Notes under the pieces: generated by a model
Told to the model about the DNA's origin: nothing
What the model saw: the letters and a program-made list of their open reading frames with translations, nothing else
Database searches by the model: none
Source: Gammaproteobacteria bacterium
GTDB lineage: Bacteria > Pseudomonadota > Gammaproteobacteria > Burkholderiales > Sulfuricellaceae
NCBI GenBank assembly: GCA_018824405.1
Contig: JAHJGO010000005.1
Span: 1-64,000, forward strand
Direction of reading: 5' to 3'
Length of the DNA: 64,000 nucleotides
Translations under genes and position numbers: made by a program
Part shown: positions 51,979 to 62,266 of the stretch, one piece after another
How positions within the stretch are numbered: the stretch's first letter is position 1
How the letters are laid out: each line of letters opens with the position of its first letter

Positions 51979-53505
51979 TTACTCAAGTAGCCCGAAAAAC
52001 TTTTTTATTCTGGTGAGTATTTCGGTGTTCGCCTGTGTGTGTGAGTGTTGTGCTGCGGCAATCCCATCCTGAACCGAATGCAATTCAGTCTGTCTGGCTA
52101 CCAGAATCTGGCTGATTTCTTCAGCGATAGATGGGCGAGACTGGATAATGCTCTCGAATGATTCCTTGTCAAGGCGGTAGCATTCGACATCGGTTTTTGC
52201 GATCACTGTCGTGCTGCGAGGCGCGCCGGTCATCATGCCCATCTCGCCAAAAAAACTGCCGGCATGTATGGTCGAAAGCGTTGTGTTGCCGCTGCTCGAT
52301 TCCAGCACCACTTCGGCTTCTCCCTCGGTCAGGATGTAGAGCCAGTGAGCAACAGCACCCTGCTTGGTCATGATATCTCCCCTGACGAAAGGCGCATATT
52401 TCAGGCGGCTCGCCACAGTGTTGAGTTCTTCATCGCTGAAGGAGCGGAACAGGTCCACCTTGCGCAAGGTTTTCATGCGATGGGCGGTTTCACGGGAAAG
52501 GCGAATTTCATTGTGTTTTTCGCCTTCCTTGAAGAGATGAATATTGCCTTCTGGTACCGGCAGGCGAATATCTGCCCGTTGCAGGGCAGCGTAGATATGG
52601 GCACGAACTGTGGAATCAGTGGGGTCGTCGACAGCAAGGTCCGTCAACCAGTAGCGCACGGCATATCGTGCAGAACTCTTGTCGAAATCCATCATCACGC
52701 AGTTTGGTCTGGGCTCGTGCGCCACGCGCTGAATATCAGCCGACTGGATGGCTTTTTCGACGATTTCAATTACCCGTGCGGGCGGTATGTTGTAGTCCAC
52801 ATTGAACCACACCCAGCGTCGCCATAACTCAGGTTGTCCAACGCGTTTGCCCAGCACACTGAATTTGGATTTCATCAATACGCTGTTGGGGATGATGACC
52901 GTTTCCCAGTTACGTGTTTCGATGGAGGTTGAACGCCAGCGAATGTCGACAACCTTGCCAACCACGTCATCCACCTTGATCCAGTCGCCGACCTGAATTG
53001 AATTGTCCAGCTCCAGCGCAAGTCCGCCCAGAATGTTTCCCAGCGTATCCTGCATGGAGAAAGCGATGACAGCAGTGATGACGGCAGAAGTGGTGACGAT
53101 GCCGCTTAAATCCATTCCGGCATAACGCAACCGGACCATGCCCCAGATCAGGTAACCGACGATGACCAGCATATCTTCAAGAATGCTGGGGGTGTCGAGG
53201 CGTGCGGCAGGAAGCAAGACGCGGAAAACAAGCATTCCGCATAAACGGATCAGAACGATGCCTTCTGCGACGATGAAAATTTCATGCAGGATGGAAGCCG
53301 CTTTTGCCATCCCGAGGTGATGAAAACTTCCACTGATGAAAAGTCCCATCAGGCAGATAGCAAAGAAGAATAGCGTGTGCTTCAGTGTCCTTCGGTCAGC
53401 AGGCCTGAGACGGTAAAGCAGCAGCGCGATGAACAGGACTGAGCCGATCAGGTAGCCAATGCCCTGATGCCAGGCGAAGGTGGAAATTTCTTGCCATGTG
53501 TTCAT
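51979..53505 (-). CDS. MscS-family channel with C-terminal cyclic-nucleotide-binding domain
   Basis: A 508-residue membrane protein. Four to five membrane helices (about 15-190) include the pore-lining region (SAVITAVIAFSMQDTLGNILGGLALELDNS), followed by the MscS beta domain (QVGDWIKVDDVVGKVVDIRWRSTSIETRNWETVIIPNS). A cNMP-binding domain (about 350-480) has SFFGEMGMMTGAPRSTTVIAKTDVECYRL, the phosphate-binding cassette being FFGEMGMMTGAPRST. Channels of this bCNG type are gated by cyclic nucleotides and respond weakly to tension. It is monocistronic and divergent from crcB. Confidence 0.93.
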   Translation of the reverse strand: MNTWQEISTFAWHQGIGYLIGSVLFIALLLYRLRPADRRTLKHTLFFFAICLMGLFISGSFHHLGMAKAASILHEIFIVAEGIVLIRLCGMLVFRVLLPAARLDTPSILEDMLVIVGYLIWGMVRLRYAGMDLSGIVTTSAVITAVIAFSMQDTLGNILGGLALELDNSIQVGDWIKVDDVVGKVVDIRWRSTSIETRNWETVIIPNSVLMKSKFSVLGKRVGQPELWRRWVWFNVDYNIPPARVIEIVEKAIQSADIQRVAHEPRPNCVMMDFDKSSARYAVRYWLTDLAVDDPTDSTVRAHIYAALQRADIRLPVPEGNIHLFKEGEKHNEIRLSRETAHRMKTLRKVDLFRSFSDEELNTVASRLKYAPFVRGDIMTKQGAVAHWLYILTEGEAEVVLESSSGNTTLSTIHAGSFFGEMGMMTGAPRSTTVIAKTDVECYRLDKESFESIIQSRPSIAEEISQILVARQTELHSVQDGIAAAQHSHTQANTEILTRIKKFFGLLE

Positions 53506-53582
53506 GGTGCAACTTTAGCAATAATCCTGAACAAAAGGGAACTCCTGTAAAATCCGATTAAATCTTTAGGCGGGGACGGGAG

Positions 53583-53966
53583 ATGGCTTGGTACAGCTTG
53601 ATTGCGGTTGGAGCAGGAGCGACAGTAGGGGCATGGCTGCGCTGGGGGTTTGGGCTGTGGCTCAACCCACTGTTCCCGGTTTTGCCCCTCGGCACTCTGG
53701 CCGCCAACCTGCTCGGCGGCTATATGATGGGTTTGGCCATGGTGCTGTTCGCCGAACATCCAGGGCTGCCGCCGGAGGCGCGTTTGTTGATCGCGACCGG
53801 TTTTCTCGGTGGTCTGACTACTTTTTCCACCTTTTCCGCTGAAACAGCCACCTTGCTGTTACGTGCCCAATATGCATGGGTGGCGGGAATAGTGAGTTTG
53901 CATGTAGCGGGTTCGCTGATCATGACCTTGTTGGGTATCTGGACAGTAAAAGCATTCAGGGGGTGA
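53583..53966 (+). CDS. crcB: Fluoride exporter CrcB/Fluc
   Basis: A 127-residue four-helix membrane protein. It has [11 protein letters not shown], the conserved Asn in [14 protein letters not shown] and the F-box [17 protein letters not shown]. Two antiparallel copies form the fluoride channel. GGGGACGGGAG precedes the ATG. The 77-base gap to the divergent channel gene does not contain a recognisable fluoride riboswitch. The DUF190 gene follows after 2 bases. Confidence 0.95.
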   Translation: MAWYSLIAVGAGATVGAWLRWGFGLWLNPLFPVLPLGTLAANLLGGYMMGLAMVLFAEHPGLPPEARLLIATGFLGGLTTFSTFSAETATLLLRAQYAWVAGIVSLHVAGSLIMTLLGIWTVKAFRG

Positions 53967-53968
53967 AA

Positions 53969-54283
53969 ATGCAGGGAGTGAGTCTGAAACTGTTTGTCAG
54001 CGAGGCACGGCGGCACGAGGGTAGATTGCTTCATGAGTGGCTGCTGGAGCAGGCGAAGGCGCTGGGGATCCGCGGGGGCACAGCCATCCGGGCCATTGCG
54101 GGTTATGGCCGGCACGGCAAGCTGCATGAGGAAACATTTTTTGAGCTGGCTGGGGAGCTACCGGTTGAGGTCGAGTTTTTTCTCGGCGAAGCCGAAGCCA
54201 GACAATTACTGGATGTGCTCAGGCATCATCAACTCCGGTTGTGCTATGTCATGACTGCGGCTGAGTACGGCATTACCGAATAG
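53969..54283 (+). CDS. DUF190 family protein
   Basis: A 104-residue soluble protein with the DUF190 fold, a PII-like ferredoxin-like fold: VSLKLFVSEARRHEGRLLHEWLLEQAKALGIRGGTAIRAIAGYGRHGKLHEETFFELAGELPVEVEFF. DUF190 genes are often found beside crcB, and the 2-base gap suggests a shared operon. Function is unknown; PII-like nucleotide binding is plausible from the fold. The start MQGVSLKL was chosen; an upstream in-frame start would overlap crcB. The TSUP permease starts directly after its stop. Confidence 0.88.
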   Translation: MQGVSLKLFVSEARRHEGRLLHEWLLEQAKALGIRGGTAIRAIAGYGRHGKLHEETFFELAGELPVEVEFFLGEAEARQLLDVLRHHQLRLCYVMTAAEYGITE

Positions 54284-55039
54284 ATGGGATTAGTTGATCA
54301 ACTTATTCTTTTTGTTGCTTCATTTATCGCTAACTGGTTTTCGGCGTTGTCGGGCGGAGGGGCCGGCCTGATCCAGTTCCCCATGCTGATTTTTCTGGGG
54401 CTGCCGTTTGGCGTGGCTTTGGCAACGCATAAGGTGGCAAGCGTGGCACTCGGATTGGGCGCTACCATCCGGCATTTTCGCGAAAGTCACCTGGAGCGGC
54501 GCTTTTCGCTCGTCATTCTTGGTGCTGGCCTGCCAGGTGTGGTGCTTGGGGCCAACACTATTCTTAGAGTTCCCCCCCAACTTGCGCAACTTGCGCTTGG
54601 CATTCTGACCATGGGTTTGGGACTTTATTCCGTTTTCAAGCCCAGGCTGGGCATGGAACACAGGCCACGTAATCACGAGGGATCTGCTCTCCTGATCGGA
54701 ATGTTTGGCCTGTTTGTGGTCGGTTTCCTGAATGGATCGATTACCTCAGGCACTGGCCTTTTTCTGACCATGTGGCTGATCCACCATTTCGGGCTCGACT
54801 ACAAGCGTGCTGTGGCTTATACCCTGGTGCTGTGCGGACTGGTATGGAACGGGACGGGTGCGGTAGTGCTGGGCATGATAGGCACCATCGCCTGGGACTG
54901 GATGCCAGCATTGCTGCTCGGCTCGCTGACGGGGGGATACCTGGGCAGCCATTTTGCGCTGAAAAAGGGCAATCAGTGGATCAAGCGCGCTTTCGAAGTG
55001 GTCACGATCCTGATTGGGCTCAAGCTGATCATCGGCTAG
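54284..55039 (+). CDS. TSUP (TauE/SafE) family permease
   Basis: A 251-residue membrane protein with about seven to eight helices. It has the TSUP pattern GGAGLIQFPMLIFLGLPFGVALATHKVASVALG and a second repeat NGSITSGTGLFLTMWLIHHFGLDYKRAVAYTLVLCG. TSUP proteins carry sulfite, sulfoacetate, taurine or similar organic sulfur anions. In a sulfur oxidiser sulfite or a sulfonate is a fair guess, but it is unproven. It starts immediately after the DUF190 stop (TAGATG), so it joins the crcB operon. Confidence 0.87.
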   Translation: MGLVDQLILFVASFIANWFSALSGGGAGLIQFPMLIFLGLPFGVALATHKVASVALGLGATIRHFRESHLERRFSLVILGAGLPGVVLGANTILRVPPQLAQLALGILTMGLGLYSVFKPRLGMEHRPRNHEGSALLIGMFGLFVVGFLNGSITSGTGLFLTMWLIHHFGLDYKRAVAYTLVLCGLVWNGTGAVVLGMIGTIAWDWMPALLLGSLTGGYLGSHFALKKGNQWIKRAFEVVTILIGLKLIIG

Positions 55040-55128
55040 GCTCGCTGCTGGATTAACATCGGATTTTCCGCCACAATTACAAATTTCGGGCCTGCTGGCC
55101 CAGTTGTGAATTTTCATCGAGAAAAATA

Positions 55129-56289
55129 ATGAATCTGCACGAATATCAGGCAAAACAGTTGCTGCGAGATCAGGGTATTCCTACCCCGCGCGGCGTGGTG
55201 CTGGACAACGCAGGCCAGGCAGAGATGGCGGCTGGGCATCTGGGTGGAGATGCCTGGGTGGTCAAGGCGCAAATTCATGCCGGCGGGCGCGGCAAGGCGG
55301 GCGGAGTACGGGTGGTGCGCTCGATTGACGACCTGATCCATAGCGTGAGCACACTGCTCGGTAGTTGTCTGGTGACTTACCAGAACGCCCCCGATGGGCA
55401 AATGGTGACGCGTTTGCTGGTTGAAGAGACGCTGGATATCGCGCGTGAGATTTACCTCAGCCTTACCGTGGACCGCGAATCCGAAAGTATCGTGCTGGTG
55501 GCTTCCGGCAGTGGCGGCATGGAAATCGAGGAAATCGCCCGCACCGACCCGGACAAGATCCTGCGTGAAGTGTGCGACCCTGTGTGGGGCCTGCAGGATT
55601 TCCAGTGCCGCAACATTGCCTTCGGCCTGAACCTGCAAGGGCCGCAAATCGCTGCCTTTACCCGGATGGCGAAAGGCCTGTTCCAGCTGTTCATGAAAAA
55701 TGATCTGTCGCTGGTGGAGATCAACCCGCTGGTCGTGACGGACAGCGGCGAACTGGTGGCGCTGGACTGCAAGATCAGTGTTGAAGACAACGCGCTTTAT
55801 CGCCAGAAGGACCTGGCTGTCATGCGCGACCCCTCTCAGGATGATGCCAAGGAAGCTGCAGCACGCGAGGCCGATCTCAACTATATCGCGCTCAACGGCA
55901 ATATCGGCTGCATGGTTAACGGAGCGGGTCTGGCCATGGCGACCATGGATCTGATCAAGTTGCACGGCGGGCAGCCTGCCAACTTCCTTGATGTGGGTGG
56001 CGGTGCGACGGCGGAAACTGTGTCCAAGGCGTTCAAGATCATCCTGTCGGATTCCAATGTGAAAGCCATTCTGGTCAACATTTTCGGTGGCATCATGCGC
56101 TGTGACATCATTGCCGAGGGCATCATCACGGCGGTCAAGGAAGTGGGCGTCAAGGTGCCGGTGATCGTGCGTCTTGAAGGCACCAACGTCGAGTTGGGGC
56201 AAAAGATGCTGGCCGAGAGCGGCGTGGGCGTGATTTCCGCCAGCGATCTGACCGATGCGGCCAAGCGCGCCGTGGCAGCGGTGGCGTAA
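55129..56289 (+). CDS. sucC: Succinyl-CoA ligase, beta subunit
   Basis: A 386-residue ATP-grasp subunit: [83 protein letters not shown] and [16 protein letters not shown]. With SucD it makes succinate and ATP/GTP from succinyl-CoA in the TCA cycle. sucD starts 11 bases after the stop. CGAGAAAAATA precedes the ATG. Confidence 0.97.
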   Translation: MNLHEYQAKQLLRDQGIPTPRGVVLDNAGQAEMAAGHLGGDAWVVKAQIHAGGRGKAGGVRVVRSIDDLIHSVSTLLGSCLVTYQNAPDGQMVTRLLVEETLDIAREIYLSLTVDRESESIVLVASGSGGMEIEEIARTDPDKILREVCDPVWGLQDFQCRNIAFGLNLQGPQIAAFTRMAKGLFQLFMKNDLSLVEINPLVVTDSGELVALDCKISVEDNALYRQKDLAVMRDPSQDDAKEAAAREADLNYIALNGNIGCMVNGAGLAMATMDLIKLHGGQPANFLDVGGGATAETVSKAFKIILSDSNVKAILVNIFGGIMRCDIIAEGIITAVKEVGVKVPVIVRLEGTNVELGQKMLAESGVGVISASDLTDAAKRAVAAVA

Positions 56290-56300
56290 GGGATAAAAAC

Positions 56301-57179
<879 letters not shown>

Positions 57180-57189
57180 GGGTGCTGTG

Positions 57190-57678
57190 ATGAAAGAAAC
57201 CAGCGTTCTGTTCGTGTGCATGGGCAATATTTGCAGATCTCCCACGGCTGAGGGGGTGTTCCGTGACCTGGTCACGCGCTCCGGCATGGATAAAGCGATA
57301 CGCATCGATTCAGCCGGAACGCACAGCTATCATATTGGTAAATCACCTGATGCACGGGCTAGTGCAGCAGCAGCTCAACGCGGTTATGATCTGAGTGCAT
57401 TGCGAGGCCGTCAGGTGTGCGAGCAGGACTTTCTGGTTTTTGACTATATCCTGGCCATGGACGAGGAAAACCTGTCCAACCTGAAACGCATCTGTCCGAA
57501 CGGTCAAGAACACAAGGTCAGCCTATTTCTTGAGCACAGCCGGAAGTTTAGCGAGCGTGAGGTGCCTGACCCATACTATGGCGGAGCACAGGGCTTCGAG
57601 CATGTGCTGGACATGGTGGAGGATGCCGCTCAGGGTCTGCTCGACAAATTGGCAGAGGCGCATTCGCTGCGCGCCTAA
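57190..57678 (+). CDS. Low-molecular-weight protein-tyrosine phosphatase
   Basis: A 162-residue LMW-PTP: the P-loop VLFVCMGNICRSPTAEG (Cys-x5-Arg-Ser) near residue 8 and the DPYYGGAQGFEHVLDMVEDA general-acid loop with catalytic Asp. Family members dephosphorylate tyrosine kinases or arginine-phosphorylated proteins. It starts 10 bases after sucD and is convergent with the aldolase gene. The ATG at 57190 was chosen; the frame's upstream extension overlaps sucD and is not family-like. Confidence 0.93.
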   Translation: MKETSVLFVCMGNICRSPTAEGVFRDLVTRSGMDKAIRIDSAGTHSYHIGKSPDARASAAAAQRGYDLSALRGRQVCEQDFLVFDYILAMDEENLSNLKRICPNGQEHKVSLFLEHSRKFSEREVPDPYYGGAQGFEHVLDMVEDAAQGLLDKLAEAHSLRA

Positions 57679-57723
57679 CCCTTCGACTTCCAGGGCAAGT
57701 CTTCTTGTGCTTAGGGTAAGCCC

Positions 57724-58392
57724 CTACCCTTGGGCGTTCTGCCCGTAGCTTTTGAATTTTTCCAGCACCACATCCATTTCCGCATCCGAAATCAGCTTGG
57801 GCGTGCCGATCTGCAAGGCTCGGCAATATTGTTCGCACAGGCTTTCCACTTCCACCGCCAGCGCCAGTGCGCTTTCCAGGGTGCTTTCAGCCAGCAGCAG
57901 GCCATGATTCCCCAGCAGGCAGGCCTTGCGTCCTTCCATGGCGGTAATTGCATGGTCTGACAGTTCCTGCGTGCCGAAGGTGGCGTAGGGCGCGCAGCGG
58001 ATGGTCTTGCCGCCGGCAGCTGCGATCATGTAGTGGAAGGGCGGGATGTCGCGGCCCAGGCATGCCAGGGTGGTGGCGAAGGTGGAATGCGCGTGCAGCA
58101 CGGCGTTGAATTCCGGGCGAGCGACGTAAAGATCACGGTGGAAACGCCATTCACTCGACGGCTTGCGGCTGCCGCGCGCATTGCCGGTGAAATCCATCCA
58201 TACCACATCGTCTTCGATCTGCTCCGTGGCCGCCATGCCCGAGGGTGTGATCAGAAATCCATTGCCGCAGCGTACGGAGAGGTTGCCCGATGCACCCCGG
58301 TTCATGCCTTCGCGTTGAGCCGCAATGGCGGTGGCAATCAGGGTTTGGCGTAGTTCGGCTTCGCTCACTGCAAGCACTTCGACATTGTTCAT
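57724..58392 (-). CDS. Class II aldolase, FucA-like, likely 5-methylthioribulose-1-phosphate aldolase
   Basis: A 222-residue zinc aldolase. Match to FucA is close: [20 protein letters not shown], catalytic Glu in [12 protein letters not shown], metal-binding LHAHS and [10 protein letters not shown], and [29 protein letters not shown]. MtnB dehydratases share the fold, but this FucA pattern favours an aldolase. Its start overlaps the mtnA end by 4 bases, so substrate is probably the product of MtnA. In Rhodospirillum and E. coli pathotypes this pair (mtnA with Ald2) makes DHAP and a 2-carbon aldehyde from MTA or 5-deoxyadenosine. Fuculose-1-phosphate aldolase remains an alternative. Confidence 0.85.
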   Translation of the reverse strand: MNNVEVLAVSEAELRQTLIATAIAAQREGMNRGASGNLSVRCGNGFLITPSGMAATEQIEDDVVWMDFTGNARGSRKPSSEWRFHRDLYVARPEFNAVLHAHSTFATTLACLGRDIPPFHYMIAAAGGKTIRCAPYATFGTQELSDHAITAMEGRKACLLGNHGLLLAESTLESALALAVEVESLCEQYCRALQIGTPKLISDAEMDVVLEKFKSYGQNAQG

Positions 58393-59480
58393 CGAGCTTG
58401 CTCCGGATAGATTCCAAGCAACCCTTTGCGCGAGGCCGGGCAGACGCCGCGTTCAGTGATCAAGCCGGTGACCAGACGCGCCGGGGTGACGTCGAATGCG
58501 TAGTTAGCAGCAGGGCTGCCGTGCGGGGTGAGGGTGACGGTCACTATTTCTCCTTCGTCCGTGCGCCCCCGAATCCGGGTGACTTCCTCTGCTTCGCGCT
58601 GCTCGATCGGGATGTCGCGCACTCCATCATCCAGTGACCAGTCAATGGTGGGGCCGGGCAGGGCGACGTAGAACGGGATCTGGTTGTCGAAAGCGGCCAG
58701 TGCCTTGAGATAGGTGCCGATCTTGTTGCATACGTCTCCGCAGGCGGTGGTGCGGTCGGTGCCGACGATGACCATGTCCACCATACCGTGCTGCATCAGG
58801 TGACCGCCGGTATTGTCCGCGATCACGGTGTGCGGCACGCCGTGTTGCTGAAGTTCCCAGGCAGTCAGGCTGGCGCCCTGGTTGCGCGGGCGGGTTTCGT
58901 CCACCCAGACATGGACTGGAATGCCAGCATCAAATGCTGTGTAGATGGGCGCCAGTGCCGTGCCCCAGTCCACCGTGGCAAGCCATCCGGCATTGCAGTG
59001 GGTGAGAATGTTGACCGGCTCTCCCTTGGCCTCCAGCTTGTCGCGGATCAGCTTCGAGCCGTGTTCGCCGAGGGCGCGGTTGTTTTTCACATCTTCGTCG
59101 CAAATAGCTGCGGCTTCCTGCCATGCAGCCTGGGCGCGATTTTCAGACGCCAGCGGCAGGAGCAGATCTTTCATGCGCGCCAGCGCCCAGCGCAGATTGA
59201 TGGCGGTAGGGCGAGTTGCGGCGAGGGTGGTGCACGCTTGTTCCAGTGCGGCATCGGAACTCTCGGCGCTCATTGCCAGCGCCACGCCATAGGCTGCCGT
59301 AGCGCCTATCAATGGAGCGCCGCGTACCAGCATGTTCTTGATTGCGACTGCGGCGTCCTGCAGGTTCTCCAGTCGCACTGTGGCGAATTCGTGCGGTAGT
59401 CGGGTCTGGTCGATGATTTCGACTGCCACACCATCATCGGTGGGCCAGATCGTGCGGTAGTGTTGTCCCTCGACGCGCAT
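58389..59480 (-). CDS. mtnA: Methylthioribose-1-phosphate isomerase
   Basis: A 363-residue isomerase of the eIF2B/MtnA fold. It has the catalytic Cys in [39 protein letters not shown], Asp in [23 protein letters not shown] and [13 protein letters not shown]. It opens methylthioribose-1-phosphate to methylthioribulose-1-phosphate and may act likewise on 5-deoxyribose-1-phosphate. Its ATG at 59480 directly abuts the stop of the acetyltransferase-type gene upstream, and its stop overlaps the aldolase start, so the three form one operon. Confidence 0.96.
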   Translation of the reverse strand: MRVEGQHYRTIWPTDDGVAVEIIDQTRLPHEFATVRLENLQDAAVAIKNMLVRGAPLIGATAAYGVALAMSAESSDAALEQACTTLAATRPTAINLRWALARMKDLLLPLASENRAQAAWQEAAAICDEDVKNNRALGEHGSKLIRDKLEAKGEPVNILTHCNAGWLATVDWGTALAPIYTAFDAGIPVHVWVDETRPRNQGASLTAWELQQHGVPHTVIADNTGGHLMQHGMVDMVIVGTDRTTACGDVCNKIGTYLKALAAFDNQIPFYVALPGPTIDWSLDDGVRDIPIEQREAEEVTRIRGRTDEGEIVTVTLTPHGSPAANYAFDVTPARLVTGLITERGVCPASRKGLLGIYPEQAR

Positions 59481-62159
59481 TTACAGTGCCTTGCGGACAT
59501 TCTTGATGCCGTTGTCTTCTGGACTGGTTTCGGTGGTGAAACCCAGACGCGTCATCAGTTTGAGCATGTTGCGGTTGTTACTGAGCACTTCGCCTTCCAT
59601 GATTTTCAGGCCCTTGGAGCGTGCGGCGTCCATCAGGCTGGACATCAGTTTCTGGCCCAGTCCCTTGCCACGCATGCTATCGGCGACAACCAGGGCGAAT
59701 TCGCAGCTTTCGCCATCGGGATTGATGGCGAAGCGCGTCACGCCCAGTTCGATTTCCTTGCCATGATCGTTGGTTACGGCGATCAGTGCCATTTCGCGGG
59801 TGTAATCAATCTGGGTAAAGCGTGCCAGCATGTCCGGCGTAAGTTCCTGCACGCTGCGCATGAAGCGGAAATAGCGCGATTCCTCGGACAGGTCATGCAC
59901 AAATTTCTGTTCGACCTCGGCATCTTCAGGGCGGATGGGGCGGATGGTGATGTCGGTGCCGTCTGCCAGTTGCCAGTGGCTGACCAGGTGGGTGGGGTAG
60001 GGGTAGATCGCCATGTGAGCATAGCGGTCGGCGCTGGGCTGGCGGTATTCCACCACCACGCGAGCATCGGCGGCCAGCGCGCCATGTTCGTCCACAATCA
60101 GCGGGTTGATATCCATTTCCATCAGAAGCGGCAACTCGCATACCATTTCAGACACTCGTAACAGCACACTTTCAAGCCCAGCCATGTCGGCCGGGGGCAT
60201 GTGGCGGAATGCGCCCAGCATCTTGGCAACGTGGGTTCCCTGGATCAGATCCTTGACCAGGAAGGTGTTGAGCGGCGGCAGGGTGACGGAGCGGTCGCCC
60301 ATAATTTCCACCGTGGTGCCGCCTGCGCCGAAGGTAATCACCGGGCCGAAGACCGGGTCGTTGGTCACGCCGACCATGAGCTCACGACCATTCGGCTTGA
60401 CGATCATGGGTTCGATCGAGATGCCGTCCATATGCGCGTTGGGGCGGTTGCGCTGCACGTTTTCCATGATCTCGTGATAGGCAGCACGCACCGCCTGGGC
60501 GTTGCCGAGGTTGAGCAGTACGCCACCGGCATCGGTCTTGTGAGTGATGTCGCGCGAGTTGACTTTCATTGCTACCGGGAAGCCCAGTTGCTCGGCGATC
60601 AGCAGTGCCTCGTTGGGACTGCGCGCGATCATGGTTTTTGCCACCGGGATGTGGAAGGCGGAAAGCAGTGCCTTGGATTCCATTTCGTTGAGCACTTTGC
60701 GGCGCTCCAGCAAGGCGCCATCGATCACCATGCGAGCGCCTTCCACGTCGGGTTCCAGATGGTGCGAAAGCGGACCCGGCATTTGCATCAGCAATTTCTG
60801 GTTGCGATAGTAATCTGACAGGTAGGAGAACACCTCCACTGCCGGTTCGGGCGTGCGGAAGCTGGGCTTCTTTGCAGCAGCAAAGGCAGCGCGCGCTTCC
60901 GCCACCTGCGAATCGCCCATCCAGCAGGCCAAGAGGGGTTTGCTGTACTGATTGGCGAGTTCGATTACCGCGTTGGCGGCTTCAAGCGGCTTGGTCATGG
61001 CCTGCGGTGTGAGGATGGCGAGCACGCCATCGACGTTGTCGTCTTCCAGGCAGGCCTTGACAGCATGATGGTAGCGATCGGCCTGGGCGTCGCCGATGAT
61101 GTCTACCGGATTGGCGTGAGGCCAGTTGGATGGCAACACCTGATTCAATTTTTCGATGGTGGTGTCGGACAGCGTGGCGATGGCAAGTCCAAGGTCCGAG
61201 GCCCGGTCAGTTGCCATCACACCGGGGCCTCCGCCATTGGTGACGATGGCAAGACGGTTTCCGATGGGCCGGAAACCCGAAGCCATGGCCTTGGCTGCGG
61301 CAAATAACTGAGTGATGGTTTGCACCCGCACCACACCGGCGCGGCTGACTGCCGCGTCGAACACATCGTCCGACCCCACCAGCGAGGCAGTGTGCGACAT
61401 TGCAGCCTTTGAACCGGCCGCATGGCGTCCGACCTTGACCAGGATCACAGGCTTGATGCGGGCAGCAGCGCGAATTGCACTCATGAAGCTGCGCGCGTTG
61501 CGGATGCCTTCGATATATAGCAGGATGCTCTGGGTTTTGTTGTCCGAGACCAGATAATCGAGGATCTCGCCAAAATCCACGTCGGCAGAGGATCCCATCG
61601 AAACTACGCTGGAGAAGCCCACATCGTTGCCCTGCGCCCAGTCCAGAATGGCGGTACAGAGCGCGCCGGACTGCGACACGAAGGCGAGATTGCCAGTATT
61701 GGCTCCGCCTTTGTTGAAAGTGGCATTGAGACCGATCGAGGGGCGCATCACGCCGAGGCAGTTGGGGCCGATCAGGCGGATGCCGTAGAGGTGAGCGTTG
61801 TCCAGCACGGCTTTTTCCAACGCCTGTCCCTGAGGCCCGGTCTCACCGAAGCCGGCGGTGATAATCACCGCCGCTTTGACGCCGTGCTTGCCGCAAGCCT
61901 CGATGATGTCGGGTACGGTCTGGGGCGGGGTGGCGATTACCGCCAGTTCCACCGGCTGGCCGATGTCGGCTATCGAAGCGTAGGCCTTGCGGCCCTGGAT
62001 TTCCGGACTTTTCGGATTGATCGGGTAAAGCCCGCCCTGGTAGCCGCTTTCGATCATGTTCTGGAAGACGATCTGGCCGATTGAATCGACACGCTCGCTG
62101 GCACCGAAGACCGCGACAGACTTTGGCGCGAAAAGGGGATTGAGATAGTGTTGGCCCAT
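59481..62159 (-). CDS. Protein lysine acetyltransferase, Pat/PatZ-like (ACS-like domains plus GNAT)
   Basis: An 892-residue fusion. An NDP-forming acyl-CoA-synthetase-like part comprises a CoA-binding domain (about 8-140; FGASERVDSIGQIVFQNM), the ligase domain and an ATP-grasp domain to about 690, and a GNAT acetyltransferase domain follows (about 730-892; MRGKGLGQKLMSSLMDAARSKG). This layout is that of E. coli PatZ (YfiQ) and Salmonella Pat, which acetylate lysines of acetyl-CoA synthetase and other proteins. The start MGQHYLNPLF was chosen; the longer frame begins with a TTG. It heads the mtnA-aldolase operon and is divergent from a deacetylase gene. Confidence 0.9.
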   Translation of the reverse strand: MGQHYLNPLFAPKSVAVFGASERVDSIGQIVFQNMIESGYQGGLYPINPKSPEIQGRKAYASIADIGQPVELAVIATPPQTVPDIIEACGKHGVKAAVIITAGFGETGPQGQALEKAVLDNAHLYGIRLIGPNCLGVMRPSIGLNATFNKGGANTGNLAFVSQSGALCTAILDWAQGNDVGFSSVVSMGSSADVDFGEILDYLVSDNKTQSILLYIEGIRNARSFMSAIRAAARIKPVILVKVGRHAAGSKAAMSHTASLVGSDDVFDAAVSRAGVVRVQTITQLFAAAKAMASGFRPIGNRLAIVTNGGGPGVMATDRASDLGLAIATLSDTTIEKLNQVLPSNWPHANPVDIIGDAQADRYHHAVKACLEDDNVDGVLAILTPQAMTKPLEAANAVIELANQYSKPLLACWMGDSQVAEARAAFAAAKKPSFRTPEPAVEVFSYLSDYYRNQKLLMQMPGPLSHHLEPDVEGARMVIDGALLERRKVLNEMESKALLSAFHIPVAKTMIARSPNEALLIAEQLGFPVAMKVNSRDITHKTDAGGVLLNLGNAQAVRAAYHEIMENVQRNRPNAHMDGISIEPMIVKPNGRELMVGVTNDPVFGPVITFGAGGTTVEIMGDRSVTLPPLNTFLVKDLIQGTHVAKMLGAFRHMPPADMAGLESVLLRVSEMVCELPLLMEMDINPLIVDEHGALAADARVVVEYRQPSADRYAHMAIYPYPTHLVSHWQLADGTDITIRPIRPEDAEVEQKFVHDLSEESRYFRFMRSVQELTPDMLARFTQIDYTREMALIAVTNDHGKEIELGVTRFAINPDGESCEFALVVADSMRGKGLGQKLMSSLMDAARSKGLKIMEGEVLSNNRNMLKLMTRLGFTTETSPEDNGIKNVRKAL

Positions 62160-62266
62160 GATTTTGCGATCCAAATGAGAGTGAGGTTATTATATGAACG
62201 GATTGTGACCATTGTGCCACAAAATATGACATCAAGTCTTATATAAGACCTACAGACGAAAACCGG

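Noticed and set aside
53506-53582. Fluoride riboswitch upstream of crcB
   Set aside because: Only 77 bases separate the divergent starts, and the conserved pseudoknot sequence of the crcB motif was not found.
57724-58392. MtnB dehydratase
   Set aside because: The sequence follows the FucA pattern ([24 protein letters not shown]) and no mtnC or mtnD is nearby.
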